The notes: a model not told the origin generated them from the sequence alone. A stretch of 33,134 bases of DNA from an uncultured Anaerolineae bacterium (GCA_903910795.1 CAIWAX010000008.1:1-33134), one strand, 5' to 3'; shown: positions 16,501 to 24,809, counted from the stretch's first letter. Numbers and translations: made by a program.

Positions 16501-17209
16501 GCCAGTGATAGCCATACCACTCACGCAATACAAGTTTTAGATCAGCCTGGATTTGGAGGTAATCCTGGGCACGTTTCGCCTGTCTTTCAAGCCCGCGCAA
16601 ACGTGGTTCCAACTCGGCCAGGATATCCAGCACGCGCTCCAGATTGCGCTGGGTATTCTCCAGGCGGCGCAAAGATTCTTCCCGGCGGGCGCGGTATAAA
16701 CCAATACCGGCAGCTTCCTCAAACAAACGGCGGCGTTCATCGGCTTTCAAAGCCAGGGAGGCATCCACCATCCCCTGCCCCAGGATGGTATAGGTACGCT
16801 CGGATAGACCAGATTGAGCCAAAAGTTCGTTGATATCCTTCAAGCGCACCGGCTGACCATTGAGCAGGTATTCGTTATGCCCATCACGATAGGCTCTGCG
16901 GGCTACCGCTACCTCGGTAAAATCCACCGGCAGCCAGCCCGAAACATTATCAAATGTAATCGTCACCGAAGCAGAGCCAGCCCTGGTGCGATGTTCCGAA
17001 CCGGAAAAGATCATATCCTCAGTTTTTTTTGCGCGCAGCAGATGATAGGATTGCTCGCCCAGCACCCAGCGCAAGGAATCAGCAAAATTAGATTTTCCCG
17101 AGCCATTTGGGCCGACAATGGCGGTGATACCATCGGCAAACTCAAACATGGTGCGCGAAGCAAAAGTCTTATAACCGTGTAGTTCGAGAGATTTCAATCG
17201 TAAAGGCAT
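13571..17209 (-). CDS. smc: Chromosome segregation protein SMC
   Basis: The protein has 1212 residues from MPLRLKSLELHGYKTF. The Walker A motif GPNGSGKS is at 33-40. Long coiled coils (about 170-500 and 680-1010) flank a hinge (about 510-670). The signature LSGGERSLTAISLVFALL and Walker B VCVMDEVDAMLDE lie near 1110-1150. It is the ATPase of the condensin complex that compacts and separates chromosomes; ScpA and ScpB genes are not in this window. An in-frame ATG 48 bases upstream (17257) would add MSVSGVLFFPERIVSN, which is not typical of the family. The hinge contains a loop with two YPAG tetrapeptides encoded by short DNA repeats (15419-15467). It follows rnc on the same strand, a common bacterial order. 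Confidence 0.96.
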   Translation of the reverse strand: MPLRLKSLELHGYKTFASRTMFEFADGITAIVGPNGSGKSNFADSLRWVLGEQSYHLLRAKKTEDMIFSGSEHRTRAGSASVTITFDNVSGWLPVDFTEVAVARRAYRDGHNEYLLNGQPVRLKDINELLAQSGLSERTYTILGQGMVDASLALKADERRRLFEEAAGIGLYRARREESLRRLENTQRNLERVLDILAELEPRLRGLERQAKRAQDYLQIQADLKLVLREWYGYHWHRSQKDLSEAQVIAKQHEERLHEARQNYQDLTNGFSSTRAHLIDLRARLNEWHRQSAGLHNQREAINRELAVLEERRRSLTESRANSVSDQQRLMDEERVAIERVDEARTDFERIRVEAEDAKTQEASARVALNARQLERAGVEQKLNTARQTLNNLNSRRANHQAHLNELKNRIDSQREKLKAIDLVIATAEETFASAEKKFNAAKKNRQQAEDAFHRAEVELVSLRQQVSELEAARRLRQDERNVKAGEQTRLQAQLEVLEQAEKSLSGFAEGARFLLEASRKSNLSGTQGLLSAALDVPADYEIAIAAALGDAFDVVVLESGQGVDAALGLLEKSTSRAVIFAYPAGSLPSAHIYPAGPDGQANIPQDEAVLGLASNLVKVKSELRLAMEYLLGGTLVVKERASARRLWSQNPGMRFVTLAGEVFRSDGLIVAGRETRSAALSRPREKRELTERLANAVAALNNLIETLTGLTAEMGLAHKEITTREETLRQVRKAFNEATASEQQASLAFESARRQRDFQSGQKDTLAREVAVSERDNTETTLLLEDVEEKLADAQDVMRKMNGQMAGLALEELTSQVTYWGARVSVSQRTVNDARARQLDREQILERVQKQYLSARQREAELGNAFGLLDAEKTNLQIREKDLQEQIEVLRVLIDPAELELTEAEKQETALQEQEVAAQRVLASVERIYSQTQIELNRKQESLENLKRRVEEDFGLVLFEYEAKMTGAVPLPLGDMVETLPLITELSPDLEESLVQKRAQIRRMGAVNMDAQQEYESVKERFEFMTTQVEDLKNAEADLREVINELDEVTKKEFFKTFEAVAVEFKSIFTRLFGGGSARLVLTDPDNLTDTGIDIEARLPGRREQGLALLSGGERSLTAISLVFALLKVSPTPVCVMDEVDAMLDEANVGRFRDLLDELSQTTQFIVVTHNRNTVQVADVIYGITMGRDSASQQISLKLDEVSDELLGHRG
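15419..15467 (-). repeat. Two CCCGCAGGGTA repeats in frame inside smc
   Basis: The copies at 15419-15434 and 15452-15467 match the pair between ssb and rpsR at 11-16 of 16 positions. On the coding strand each reads TACCCTGCGGG and is translated as YPAG, giving a duplicated motif in a hinge loop. Confidence 0.8.
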
Positions 17210-17305
17210 ATTCGAAACAATTCTTTCAGGGAAAAATAAAACGCCAGATACAGACATTGCATCGGGCTGGGGTCAATTCAAACAGATGTTTTTAAATAAC
17301 CCGGG

Positions 17306-18118
17306 TCACTCCGGATCCTGCATGGCGAGATTTTCCAGGGCTTGTTGTGCTGCCGATAATTGGGCCACGTGTTTGGATGACCCGCTGCCTTTGCCCAGAC
17401 AATTTCCGTTAACGTGCACTTCAATATCAAAAACCCTGGCGTGATCGGGTCCTTCGGCCTGGGCTGTGACATATTTGGGAATTCCCCAGCCCTTGGACTG
17501 GGTTAATTCCTGCAAACGTGACTTCGGGTCAATGGTCTGCATTTGGAGCAGGATGGATTCGGCTGTTGGCTCTAAAAAGGGCAGGATAAAATTTCGGGCA
17601 ACTTCGAGACCCTTGCCCTGGTAGATAGCACCCACCAGCGCCTCAAAGGTGGCGCATAATAACACATCCCGGTCACGCCCACCTGCCTGTATTTCGCCCC
17701 GGCCAAGACGCATGGCCTGATTCATTTTTAACTGACGGGAAAATTCTGCCAGGCTTTCGGTGCGAACAAGCGCCGAGCGAATGCGGGTTAATTCACCCTC
17801 AGCCATCTCAGGAAATCGGTTATAGACCCATGAGCCAACTACAAAATCAAGAACAGCATCCCCCAGAAATTCGAGCCGCTCATTATCAGATACGGTGTCG
17901 GGATGTTCATTCACGTAAGATCGATGGGTTAAAGCGCGAGTCAACAAACGCAAATCATCACCAAAGGGTAATTTTAAACGCTCACATAACTGGGCCGGAC
18001 TTTCAGAGCCGATGTGATCACTATTAAAGTGTTGGACGGCCAACAGAACCTCCCCGGAACTCAGCAAGCGCCAACGCATCACCGTATGGTGGGGCCGCTG
18101 GAGATCACCCAGTTCCAT
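17306..18118 (-). CDS. rnc: Ribonuclease III
   Basis: The 270-residue protein is slightly long because of the N-terminal 45 residues; the true start may be further in. The endonuclease domain carries the signature NERLEFLGDAVLDFVV (79-94, catalytic Asp87). A C-terminal double-stranded RNA-binding domain spans about 200-266 (DPKSRLQELTQ, GKGSGSSKHVAQLSAAQQAL). It processes rRNA precursors and other duplex RNA. One oddity: the LxDxxE element holding the second catalytic pair reads LLCATFEAL, so Glu159 is kept but the usual Asp two positions further left of the Phe is Ala156. smc begins 97 bases downstream, probably in one transcript. Confidence 0.95.
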   Translation of the reverse strand: MELGDLQRPHHTVMRWRLLSSGEVLLAVQHFNSDHIGSESPAQLCERLKLPFGDDLRLLTRALTHRSYVNEHPDTVSDNERLEFLGDAVLDFVVGSWVYNRFPEMAEGELTRIRSALVRTESLAEFSRQLKMNQAMRLGRGEIQAGGRDRDVLLCATFEALVGAIYQGKGLEVARNFILPFLEPTAESILLQMQTIDPKSRLQELTQSKGWGIPKYVTAQAEGPDHARVFDIEVHVNGNCLGKGSGSSKHVAQLSAAQQALENLAMQDPE

Positions 18119-18169
18119 TTGATTGAATGAAGGTTGATTTTACACGGATTCGGCTTGTTCGCGGCTTAG

Positions 18170-18198
18170 AATATATTGTTCTCATCCAGTGAACACAA
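18170..18198 (-). promoter_or_regulatory. Candidate rnc-smc promoter
   Basis: Read on the minus strand: TTGTGT (18198-18193), 17 bases, then TATATT (18175-18170). It lies about 50 bases before the annotated rnc start, in the divergent gap with the aldo/keto reductase gene. Confidence 0.45.
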
Positions 18199-18253
18199 AT
18201 TGTAAAACCCTCTGTGATAGAATAAAAGTCTTGAGATTAAGGAGCAGAAAACA

Positions 18254-19189
18254 ATGTCCGCGGAAATTTCTGAATCCATCCGATTTTTGTACGAGAGCGA
18301 AATCGGGTTAGGTGCCTGGTCCTGGGGGGACCGAATGGTCTGGAATTATGGCAAAGGATATACTGACGCCGATATTGAGGACGGTTTCAAGATATCCCTG
18401 GAAAACCATGTTAATTTTGTTGATACTGCTGAAGTTTACGGGAATGGGCGCTCGGAACGCCTGCTCGGTCAATTTTTGAAACGCACCAAAACGCCAGTCA
18501 TTGTTGCTACAAAATTTTTTCCCATGCCCTGGCGCTGGACCAAAGCCACCGTGGTCCGCGCACTCCGCCACAGCCTGGAACGGCTTGGGTTGGAAGGTGT
18601 GGATCTTTACCAAATCCATTTTCCAAGCCCGCTTGTCCCAATCGAAAACTACGCCGAAGGGCTTGCTTCAGTCCATAAACTTGGCCTGGCGCGCGCTGTG
18701 GGTGTCTCTAATTATGATAAAAATCAGATGCAGCGCGCCTACACCGTTCTGGCGAAATATGATATTCCATTGGCATCCAACCAGGTTGAATTCCATTTGC
18801 TCAACCGTTCAGCAGAAAAGAGCGGGCTGCTGGCGCGCTGCCAGGAATTGGGAATTCGCCTGATTGCGTATTCTCCCCTGGCAATGGGCCTATTGACGGG
18901 CAAATACTCTTCTGAAAACCCGCCACCCGGCGTTCGCTCCGGAAAATATGGCAGCATCCTGAAAGACTTGCAACCGCTTATCCGGCTGATGACAGATATC
19001 GGAAAGGATAACGGCAGCAAAACAACGTCCCAGGTTGCCTTGAATTGGTGTATTTGCAAAGGAACACTCCCCATCCCCGGAGCAAAAACTGTCCGGCAGG
19101 CCGAAATGAACGCCGGGGCCGTGGGATGGCGGCTCAGTGAGGAACAGGTCAGGGCGCTGGATGTGGCAAGTGACCGGTTCACCAAATAA
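18254..19189 (+). CDS. Aldo/keto reductase family oxidoreductase
   Basis: The 311-residue barrel has the full tetrad: Asp57 and Tyr62 in FVDTAEVYGNGRSE, Lys87 in VATKFFP, His122 in YQIHFPSP. Its length and motifs (GLGAWSWGDR start, AYSPLAMGLLTGKY, PIPGAKTVRQAEMNAGA) resemble the pyridoxal reductase/YajO-like and plant-type AKR branches that reduce aldehydes with NADPH. AAGGAG precedes the ATG by 9 bases. It is divergent from rnc and is not closely similar to the other aldo/keto reductase at 5449. An inserted element follows 12 bases after the stop, so any native terminator may have been displaced. Confidence 0.93.
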   Translation: MSAEISESIRFLYESEIGLGAWSWGDRMVWNYGKGYTDADIEDGFKISLENHVNFVDTAEVYGNGRSERLLGQFLKRTKTPVIVATKFFPMPWRWTKATVVRALRHSLERLGLEGVDLYQIHFPSPLVPIENYAEGLASVHKLGLARAVGVSNYDKNQMQRAYTVLAKYDIPLASNQVEFHLLNRSAEKSGLLARCQELGIRLIAYSPLAMGLLTGKYSSENPPPGVRSGKYGSILKDLQPLIRLMTDIGKDNGSKTTSQVALNWCICKGTLPIPGAKTVRQAEMNAGAVGWRLSEEQVRALDVASDRFTK

Positions 19190-19193
19190 CAGA

Positions 19194-19201
19194 AAAAAAT
19201 C
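19194..19201. repeat. Target-site duplication, left (AAAAAATC)
   Basis: AAAAAATC directly abuts the left terminal repeat of the element at 19202-19479. The identical 8 bases follow the right end. Confidence 0.75.
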
Positions 19202-19479
19202 GTTACTACTCACGGGTTGCTTGACTTTAGGCGATGACCTATCTCCCCGGCCCCCGCTAAGAACATGCGGGGTGAAAGAACCCTTCCCTGAAGGGAAGGG
19301 GGAGACGGTACTTTTCGTGGTGTATTCGCGCCAAATTCGGGCGAGAATACACCACTTGCTGGGAAAACCATCCATTATTGTTCATCTGTGAACCAAAATA
19401 AGAAAATTATGGAAAGTACCCACGATTTTCTTAGCAAATCGTTCGGTATGGGCAAATTACCATACCCGTGAGTAGCAAC
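19202..19479 (-). mobile_element. Complete 278-bp MITE-like element with terminal inverted repeats
   Basis: The left end GTTACTACTCACGGGT (19202-19217) and right end ACCCGTGAGTAGCAAC (19464-19479) are inverted repeats matching at 15 of 16 positions. An exact 8-bp duplication flanks them. Inside are the family core (19299-19319, minus strand), a GGGAAGGG hairpin (19281-19300), a larger hairpin (19320-19352) and the segment shared with 5353-5419. It has no meaningful reading frame, so it must have been moved by a transposase encoded elsewhere. It fills the gap between the aldo/keto reductase and hemolysin III-family genes. Confidence 0.8.
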
Positions 19480-19487
19480 AAAAAATC
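19480..19487. repeat. Target-site duplication, right (AAAAAATC)
   Basis: This is identical to 19194-19201 and directly abuts the right terminal repeat of the element. The A-rich nature of the site means a chance match is more likely than for a mixed sequence. Confidence 0.75.
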
Positions 19488-19512
19488 CAATCAAAATTAA
19501 AGGAAAAAAAAG

Positions 19513-20160
19513 ATGCTCAAGAAATTTCGCGAACCGGTAAATGGGTTAACTCACTTGTTCACTGCCATCGTGGCAGTGGTTGGCCTGATTGCATTACTTG
19601 TGATTGGCCGCGCAAATGTTGGCAAGGAAGTATCCCTGGCAATTTACGGTGTAACCGTGATCTTATTGTTTTCTGCCAGCGCAACCTACCACCTTGTAAA
19701 AGCCAAACCGGGGGTGATCGAAGTATTACGGAAATTCGATCACTCGGCTATTTACCTGCTGATCGCGGGAACTTATACACCCGTTTGCTACAATATGTTC
19801 ACTGGTTTTTGGAAATGGGGTCTATTAATCATCATCTGGTCCCTTGCGATTATTGGAGTTGGCATCAAAGTCTTCGTGATCAAGGCACCGCGCTGGACCA
19901 CCGCGGGGGTGTATATCATCATGGGTTGGATGATCGTATTGGCCATGAACCAGATGCTGACTCTGCTGCCTTTTGGTGCCCTGGTCTGGCTGGCGGCGGG
20001 CGGCATCATTTACACCCTGGGAGCCGTGGTATACATTACAAAGATTTTTGATTTTATCCCCGGCAAATTCGGTTTTCATGAGATCTGGCATATCTTTGTC
20101 ATTCTCGGCGCATTGGCACACTTTATTGCCATCCTGGCTTACGTTGCGCCGAGTCTTTAG
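19513..20160 (+). CDS. Hemolysin III / PAQR family membrane protein
   Basis: The 215-residue protein has seven membrane segments. It shows the family's metal-site motifs: SASATYHL near residues 56-63, FDHSAIYLLIAGTYTP (about 76-91) and HEIWHIFVILGALAHF (about 193-208), with the conserved Ser, Asp and His residues. Bacterial members (YqfA/TrhA) are linked to membrane lipid and energy homeostasis; the old hemolysin label is not a safe function. The ATG is preceded by AAAGGAAAA. The upstream region is the inserted element, which ends 33 bases before the start. Confidence 0.92.
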   Translation: MLKKFREPVNGLTHLFTAIVAVVGLIALLVIGRANVGKEVSLAIYGVTVILLFSASATYHLVKAKPGVIEVLRKFDHSAIYLLIAGTYTPVCYNMFTGFWKWGLLIIIWSLAIIGVGIKVFVIKAPRWTTAGVYIIMGWMIVLAMNQMLTLLPFGALVWLAAGGIIYTLGAVVYITKIFDFIPGKFGFHEIWHIFVILGALAHFIAILAYVAPSL

Positions 20161-20166
20161 GTTGGG

Positions 20167-20214
20167 AAAACACCCCGTTTACGGCAGGGATGCTGCAGAA
20201 TAAACCGGGGTTTT
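20167..20214 (+). terminator. Likely terminator after hemolysin III-family gene
   Basis: AAAACACCCCGTTTA (20167-20181) pairs imperfectly with TAAACCGGGGTTTT (20201-20214). It lies just before the ssrA promoter. Confidence 0.5.
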
Positions 20215-20221
20215 GCTGGTA

Positions 20222-20230
20222 TGGTATAAT
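20222..20230 (+). promoter_or_regulatory. Extended -10 promoter of ssrA
   Basis: TGGTATAAT (20222-20230) is a perfect TATAAT with the upstream TG of extended -10 promoters. No good -35 box is visible. Transcription would begin at about 20237, giving a precursor with about 48 extra bases at the 5' end. Confidence 0.6.
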
Positions 20231-20284
20231 TTAGAGAAGGTCAGTTCCTGATCTCTTGACTGGGAAAGTCCCCGGCAGTTTCAT

Positions 20285-20681
20285 GGGGATGCCAGGCTTC
20301 GACGGGAGAGGCTGGCTTCGGAATGCGTGCCGAGAGGTGCCGAACTCGAAAAATCCGCACAAAAAATCAAGTGCCAACCGCACTTCCTACGCCGCTATGC
20401 CCCTCGCTGCCTAATAAGCAGTAGAGAGTACACGGCCCGTCTCAAATGAGGCGGCGTTCACCGTTCCCGCTCTCCGCCCGGAGAACGAGTGGGCGTCAAA
20501 ATGGCAGAGTGCTGTACCGCCACGTCACTAACGGTACAAAAGAGGGCTTTCGGGCCTGAGTGAATGGCTGCGGGTAAGTTTTGCCGGATGAGTTTCCTGC
20601 GGCGACACAATCAACCGGCTACGCGCGTAGATTTCCGGTGGTCGATTCTTTCGGACGCGGGTTCGATTCCCGCCATCTCCA
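20285..20681 (+). ncRNA. ssrA: Transfer-messenger RNA (tmRNA)
   Basis: The 5' end GGGGATGCCAGGCTTCGACG and 3' end GGGTTCGATTCCCGCCATCTCC are diagnostic. GGGGATG pairs with CATCTCC as the acceptor stem (7 bp, one G-U). The tag frame begins at GCC 20373 and encodes ANRTSYAAMPLAA before TAA TAA at 20412. C- and G-rich stems after the tag fit the usual pseudoknots. tmRNA with SmpB frees stalled ribosomes and marks the protein for degradation. CCA is not encoded (the sequence continues CTA), so it must be added after transcription. Confidence 0.97.
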
Positions 20682-20683
20682 CT

Positions 20684-20715
20684 AAAAACTCCAGGATTAT
20701 TCTCCTGGAGTTTTT
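20684..20715 (+). terminator. ssrA terminator
   Basis: AAAAACTCCAGGA (20684-20696) pairs perfectly with TCCTGGAGTTTTT (20703-20715). It starts two bases after the tmRNA end. Confidence 0.92.
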
Positions 20716-20777
20716 GTATTCCCATCCAATCATAGATTTCAGACGGAAACAGGACATTCTTACTACGAATTCGGTGG

Positions 20778-20805
20778 TTGTATAAAAAAAATCTTATGCT
20801 AAAAT
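20778..20805 (+). promoter_or_regulatory. Candidate promoter of HtrA-like lipoprotein gene
   Basis: TTGTAT (20778-20783), a 16-base spacer and TGCTAAAAT (20797-20805, extended -10 form). It lies 75 bases before the start codon. Confidence 0.5.
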
Positions 20806-20880
20806 GTGAATGCAAGGTATCAGACCGAATTAATGGAAATTACCCATAAGTTCGATATCGCAATATCTGAGGAGAATGCA

Positions 20881-22671
20881 ATGAAATCTTTTCGCCCGTT
20901 TTTCTTAATCATTCTATTCGTCCTAAGCGTGGGCATGGCCTGCAGCCTGGTGACAGGTGCTAACCCATCTGGAAATAACAGCGGCGGTACAGCCTCCACC
21001 TCCGCGCCAGCAGCCACCTCTGCCCCAGCTCCCACCTCCGCGCCAGCCGCAACCAATGGCAGCCCGACAGGCAACGGAGTTATCACTTCAATCTCGGACG
21101 CGGAAAAAGCCGTGATCCAAATTGAAGCAGACGGTACCTTTATAAACCGGACAGCCGGAGTGCAACAAAACACCTGGATACGCGGTTCCGGCTTTTTCAT
21201 CGACCCATCCGGCATCGCTGTGACCAACAACCATGTGGTCACTGGCGCAGCCGCGATAAAAGTCTGGGTACAGGGTGTCGAGCACAGCGCACAAATCCTG
21301 GGTGTGTCGGAATGTTCAGACCTGGCCGTGATCAAGGTAGAGGGCGGGCCGTATCCTTATTTGAAGTGGTATAACGATCCGATCAAAACCGGTCTGGAAG
21401 TATATCCGGCTGGTTACCCGCTTGGTGAACCCCAGTTTTCACTGACCAAGGGCATTATTTCAAAAGAAAAAGCGGATGGTCAGACCAGTTGGGCTTCACT
21501 GGATTATGTTTTAGGCCAGGACGGCACGATCAATCCAGGCAATTCCGGTGGGCCGCTGCTGACGAAAGACGCCCAGGTGGTAGGGATTAATTACAGCAGC
21601 ATTGCTTCCGCCAACCAATACTTTGCCATCGATTCCAAAACCGCTCAGCCAGTGATTTCCATCCTGCAAACTGGCAAAGATATTGACACCATTGGCATTA
21701 ACGGTAGCGCCTTTTTGGCTACTGATGGCAGCTATTCGGGCATCTGGATTTCATCGGTAAAATCCGGTTCCCCGGCCGACAAAGCCGGCATCAAACCAGG
21801 TGATTACCTGAGCAAACTCGAAAACCTGGTGCTCGCCAGCGATGGCACCATGAAGGATTACTGCAGCATCCTGCGCTCGCATAAATCTGGTGACACCCTG
21901 GCAATTTCTATTGCACGTCTTTCTACCAGCGAATTTCTGGATGGCGAATTGAATGGCCGTGAACTGGCTGTGACGGGCTCATTTGCAACACCGACAGTCA
22001 CAAGCGGTGGAACAACTGGCGGCACAACCGGCGGAACAACTGGTGGCACAGATGGCGGAACAACTGGCGGAGCGGATGCAACAGCCACCCCTAACGCGTT
22101 CTTCACCGAATCATTCAATGGCGACCTGAGCAACTATATATGGTGGGAATTCCATGTGAAATTTGGAAATGCCGAGGATGATAAATCATTGGCTCCCACT
22201 GCCAATAATGGTCGTCTGGTATTCAATATACAAAGGCAAAGCCAGTACGTGTATGTTCTTTACCAACCCTATAATTACACTGATGTCCGCCTGGATATGA
22301 CGGCCGACAATCGCGGCTCAAACAGTAACTCAATATCCCTGATTTGCCGCTACAGCAACGAAGGCTGGTATGAGGCCAATGTGCAGAATGATGGCCTTTA
22401 TGATATCGAGGCTTTCAGTATACAAGATGGCAGATATTACCAGCTTTACAATGGCGGGTCGACCTCAATCAAGCAAGGCAAAGATACAAACACCTATACC
22501 TTTATCTGCCAGGGGAATACCCTGACCCTGGGTGTCAACAACACAGTTGTCAAAACATTGACAGAGAAGAAATACAACCTGCGCAATGGCATGGTGGGAT
22601 TGGGAGCATCTTCCTATGATGCCCTCCCGGTTCAAGTGGAAATGTACAACTTCGAGATCAGCCAACCGTAA
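20881..22671 (+). CDS. HtrA/DegP-like serine protease lipoprotein with C-terminal sugar-binding-like domain
   Basis: The protein has 596 residues from ATG 20881 (GAGGAG 8 bases upstream). A lipoprotein signal peptide with lipobox VGMAC leads into a Ser/Pro/Ala linker. The trypsin-like domain (about 75-265) has triad His118 (TNNHVV), Asp147 (CSDLAVIKV) and Ser222 (NPGNSGGPLL). A PDZ domain (about 275-365) and a (T-T-G-G)n repeat (about 375-397) follow. The C-terminal domain (about 405-596) resembles beta-sandwich (laminin-G/DUF1080-like) modules: SFNGDLSNYIWWEF, NGRLVFNIQ, NGMVGLGASS. It should degrade or check misfolded proteins on the cell surface. Fusion of HtrA to this sandwich is not the standard domain order. 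Confidence 0.88.
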   Translation: MKSFRPFFLIILFVLSVGMACSLVTGANPSGNNSGGTASTSAPAATSAPAPTSAPAATNGSPTGNGVITSISDAEKAVIQIEADGTFINRTAGVQQNTWIRGSGFFIDPSGIAVTNNHVVTGAAAIKVWVQGVEHSAQILGVSECSDLAVIKVEGGPYPYLKWYNDPIKTGLEVYPAGYPLGEPQFSLTKGIISKEKADGQTSWASLDYVLGQDGTINPGNSGGPLLTKDAQVVGINYSSIASANQYFAIDSKTAQPVISILQTGKDIDTIGINGSAFLATDGSYSGIWISSVKSGSPADKAGIKPGDYLSKLENLVLASDGTMKDYCSILRSHKSGDTLAISIARLSTSEFLDGELNGRELAVTGSFATPTVTSGGTTGGTTGGTTGGTDGGTTGGADATATPNAFFTESFNGDLSNYIWWEFHVKFGNAEDDKSLAPTANNGRLVFNIQRQSQYVYVLYQPYNYTDVRLDMTADNRGSNSNSISLICRYSNEGWYEANVQNDGLYDIEAFSIQDGRYYQLYNGGSTSIKQGKDTNTYTFICQGNTLTLGVNNTVVKTLTEKKYNLRNGMVGLGASSYDALPVQVEMYNFEISQP

Positions 22672-22686
22672 GCACAAATTCCCTTC

Positions 22687-22724
22687 AAAACAGGCCGCCT
22701 GTCACAAGGCGGCCTGTTTTTATT
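22687..22724 (+). terminator. Terminator after HtrA-like gene
   Basis: AAAACAGGCCGCCT (22687-22700) pairs with AGGCGGCCTGTTTT (22707-22720) and is followed by a T-rich run. Confidence 0.92.
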
Positions 22725-22839
22725 TTTTCTATATGACGTTAACGTATTTCTATTATTTATGAATTATCCTACCCATACTATAAAAACGATAAAAAAATAA
22801 CTTGAAAATTGAAATTGTTAATTTAAACAGGAGAGAACT

Positions 22840-24726
22840 ATGGGAAAAATCATTGGCATAGACTTGGGAACAACAAACAGTGTTGTGGCTGTCATGGAAG
22901 GCGGACAGCCCACTGTCATCACGACTGCAGAAGGCGGGCGTCTGTGCCCATCGGTGGTTGGCTTTAACAAAAATGGCGAGCGCATGGTTGGTCAAACCGC
23001 CAAGCGCCAGTCCGTAATTAACTCGGAAAATACCATTTATTCCATCAAACGTTTTATTGGCCGCCGGTTTGAAGAAACCGTGGCAGAACGTAAAATGGTG
23101 CCCTATACAGTGATTGAAGGCCCATCAGATGATGTGCGCGTCAAGTTGCCGATCACGGGCAAGGAATACAGCCCTCAGGAAATCAGCGCCATGATCCTGG
23201 CCAAGTTGAAGGCGGATGCCGAAGCCTACCTGGGCGAAAGCGTTACCGAAGCCGTTATCACCGTACCGGCCTATTTCAACGATACACAGCGCCAGGCTAC
23301 CAAGGATGCAGGCCGCATCGCCGGTTTGGAAGTAAAACGCATCATCAATGAACCAACCGCTTCGGCCCTGGCCTATGGGCTGGACAAAAAAGCCAACGAG
23401 ACCATCCTGGTATTTGACCTCGGCGGCGGCACCTTCGATGTTTCCGTCCTGGAAGTTGGCGATGGCGTGATCGAAGTCAAAGCCACCAACGGCGACACCC
23501 ACCTGGGCGGCGACGATTGGGATCAGCGCGTGACCAGTTGGGCCGCGGATGAATTCAAGAAAATGGAAGGCATTGACCTGCGCAACGATCGCCAGGCCCT
23601 CCAACGCCTGCGCGAAGCTGCTGAAAAAGCCAAGATTGAGCTTTCGACCATGATGGAAACTGAAATCAACCTGCCGTACATTACCGCGGATGCCGGCGGC
23701 CCCAAGCACCTGGTGCTCAAACTGACCCGCGCCAAATTTGAGCAGATGACTGATGATCTGCTGCAGCGCTGTGTGCGCCCGTTCGAAAACGCGCTCAAGG
23801 ATGCTTCCCTCAAGGCCAGCGATTTGAACGAAGTTGTCCTGGTGGGCGGTTCCACCCGCATGCCAATGGTTTCTGATCTGGTTCGCAAGCTGACCGGCAA
23901 GGACCCCAACAAATCCGTCAACCCGGATGAAGTTGTAGCGGTAGGCGCAGCCATTCAGGGCGGTGTCCTGGGCGGTGAAGTCCGCGACATCCTGCTGCTG
24001 GACGTTACCCCGCTTTCTCTGGGCGTTGAGACCCTGGGCGGCGTGATGACCAAAATGATCGACCGCAACACAACCATTCCGGTCAAGAAGATGGAAACCT
24101 ATTCCACCGCCGCGGATAGCCAGACTGCCGTTGACATCCACATTTTGCAAGGCGAACGCCCCATGGCTGCCGATAATATGTCCCTGGGTCGCTTCCGGCT
24201 GGATGGCATCCCCCCGGCGCCGCGCGGTACGCCTCAAGTTGAGGTAACCTTCGACATTGACGCGAACGGCATCCTGCATGTCACCGCCCGCGATAAAGCC
24301 AGCGGCAAGGAACAAAAGATTACCGTTACCGCTTCAACCAACCTGAACAAAAGCGAAATTGATCGCATGGTGAAGGAATCCAAGGCTCACGAGGCCGACG
24401 ATATAAAGCGCAAGGAATTGATCGAAGCGCGCAATATTGCCGACAATCTGATCTACCAGACTGAAAAAGCCATGCGTGATTTGGGCGACAAGATCAGCTC
24501 CGGTGAACGTGGTGATATTGAAGCCAAGATAAATGACCTCAAATCAGCCCTCAGCACTGAAGATACCAAGCGCATCACCAAGGGCAGCGAAGATCTGCAA
24601 AAAGCCTTCTATGCTGTCAGTGAGAAGCTCTACGGCCAGCAAGGCCAGCCCCAACCGGGCGGCGGACCCTCGGCCCCATCATCCAGTGATGGTGATGTGA
24701 TCGACGGCGAAGTCAAAGACGCCTGA
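22840..24726 (+). CDS. dnaK: Molecular chaperone DnaK (Hsp70)
   Basis: The 628-residue protein has all Hsp70 signatures: [17 protein letters not shown] (5-21), phosphate-binding [14 protein letters not shown] (about 193-206), [13 protein letters not shown] (about 333-345), and the substrate-binding domain with [17 protein letters not shown] Gly/Pro/Gln tail ends [11 protein letters not shown]. It folds and refolds proteins in an ATP cycle with DnaJ and GrpE; neither gene is nearby, so dnaK stands alone here. AGGAGA lies 7 bases before the ATG. No CIRCE element (TTAGCACTC/GAGTGCTAA) is present in the 170-base upstream gap, so HrcA control is not supported. The gap is A/T-rich. Confidence 0.98.
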   Translation: MGKIIGIDLGTTNSVVAVMEGGQPTVITTAEGGRLCPSVVGFNKNGERMVGQTAKRQSVINSENTIYSIKRFIGRRFEETVAERKMVPYTVIEGPSDDVRVKLPITGKEYSPQEISAMILAKLKADAEAYLGESVTEAVITVPAYFNDTQRQATKDAGRIAGLEVKRIINEPTASALAYGLDKKANETILVFDLGGGTFDVSVLEVGDGVIEVKATNGDTHLGGDDWDQRVTSWAADEFKKMEGIDLRNDRQALQRLREAAEKAKIELSTMMETEINLPYITADAGGPKHLVLKLTRAKFEQMTDDLLQRCVRPFENALKDASLKASDLNEVVLVGGSTRMPMVSDLVRKLTGKDPNKSVNPDEVVAVGAAIQGGVLGGEVRDILLLDVTPLSLGVETLGGVMTKMIDRNTTIPVKKMETYSTAADSQTAVDIHILQGERPMAADNMSLGRFRLDGIPPAPRGTPQVEVTFDIDANGILHVTARDKASGKEQKITVTASTNLNKSEIDRMVKESKAHEADDIKRKELIEARNIADNLIYQTEKAMRDLGDKISSGERGDIEAKINDLKSALSTEDTKRITKGSEDLQKAFYAVSEKLYGQQGQPQPGGGPSAPSSSDGDVIDGEVKDA

Positions 24727-24748
24727 TCCTGACAAAAACTCTACATTC

Positions 24749-24784
24749 AAATGGGCGCACATCTACAAGATGTGCGCCCATTTC
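24749..24784 (+). terminator. dnaK terminator
   Basis: AAATGGGCGCACATC (24749-24763) pairs with GATGTGCGCCCATTT (24769-24783). The T-tract is short. Confidence 0.8.
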
Positions 24785-24809
24785 CATTAAGGCCACGCTT
24801 ATCTACCAT

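Noticed and set aside
20528-20815. Minus-strand frame with GGNRTRVRK-like sequence
   Set aside because: It lies across the tmRNA 3' end; such frames are classic false proteins opposite the tmRNA acceptor and T-arm.
22737-22839. CIRCE or heat-shock operator before dnaK
   Set aside because: No TTAGCACTC/GAGTGCTAA pair or close variant is present; the region is only A/T-rich.
23125-24315. Long minus-strand open frame (396 codons) opposite dnaK
   Set aside because: Antisense dnaK frames are a well-known artefact of codon bias. It has no ribosome site and no recognisable domain, and the + strand dnaK is certain.
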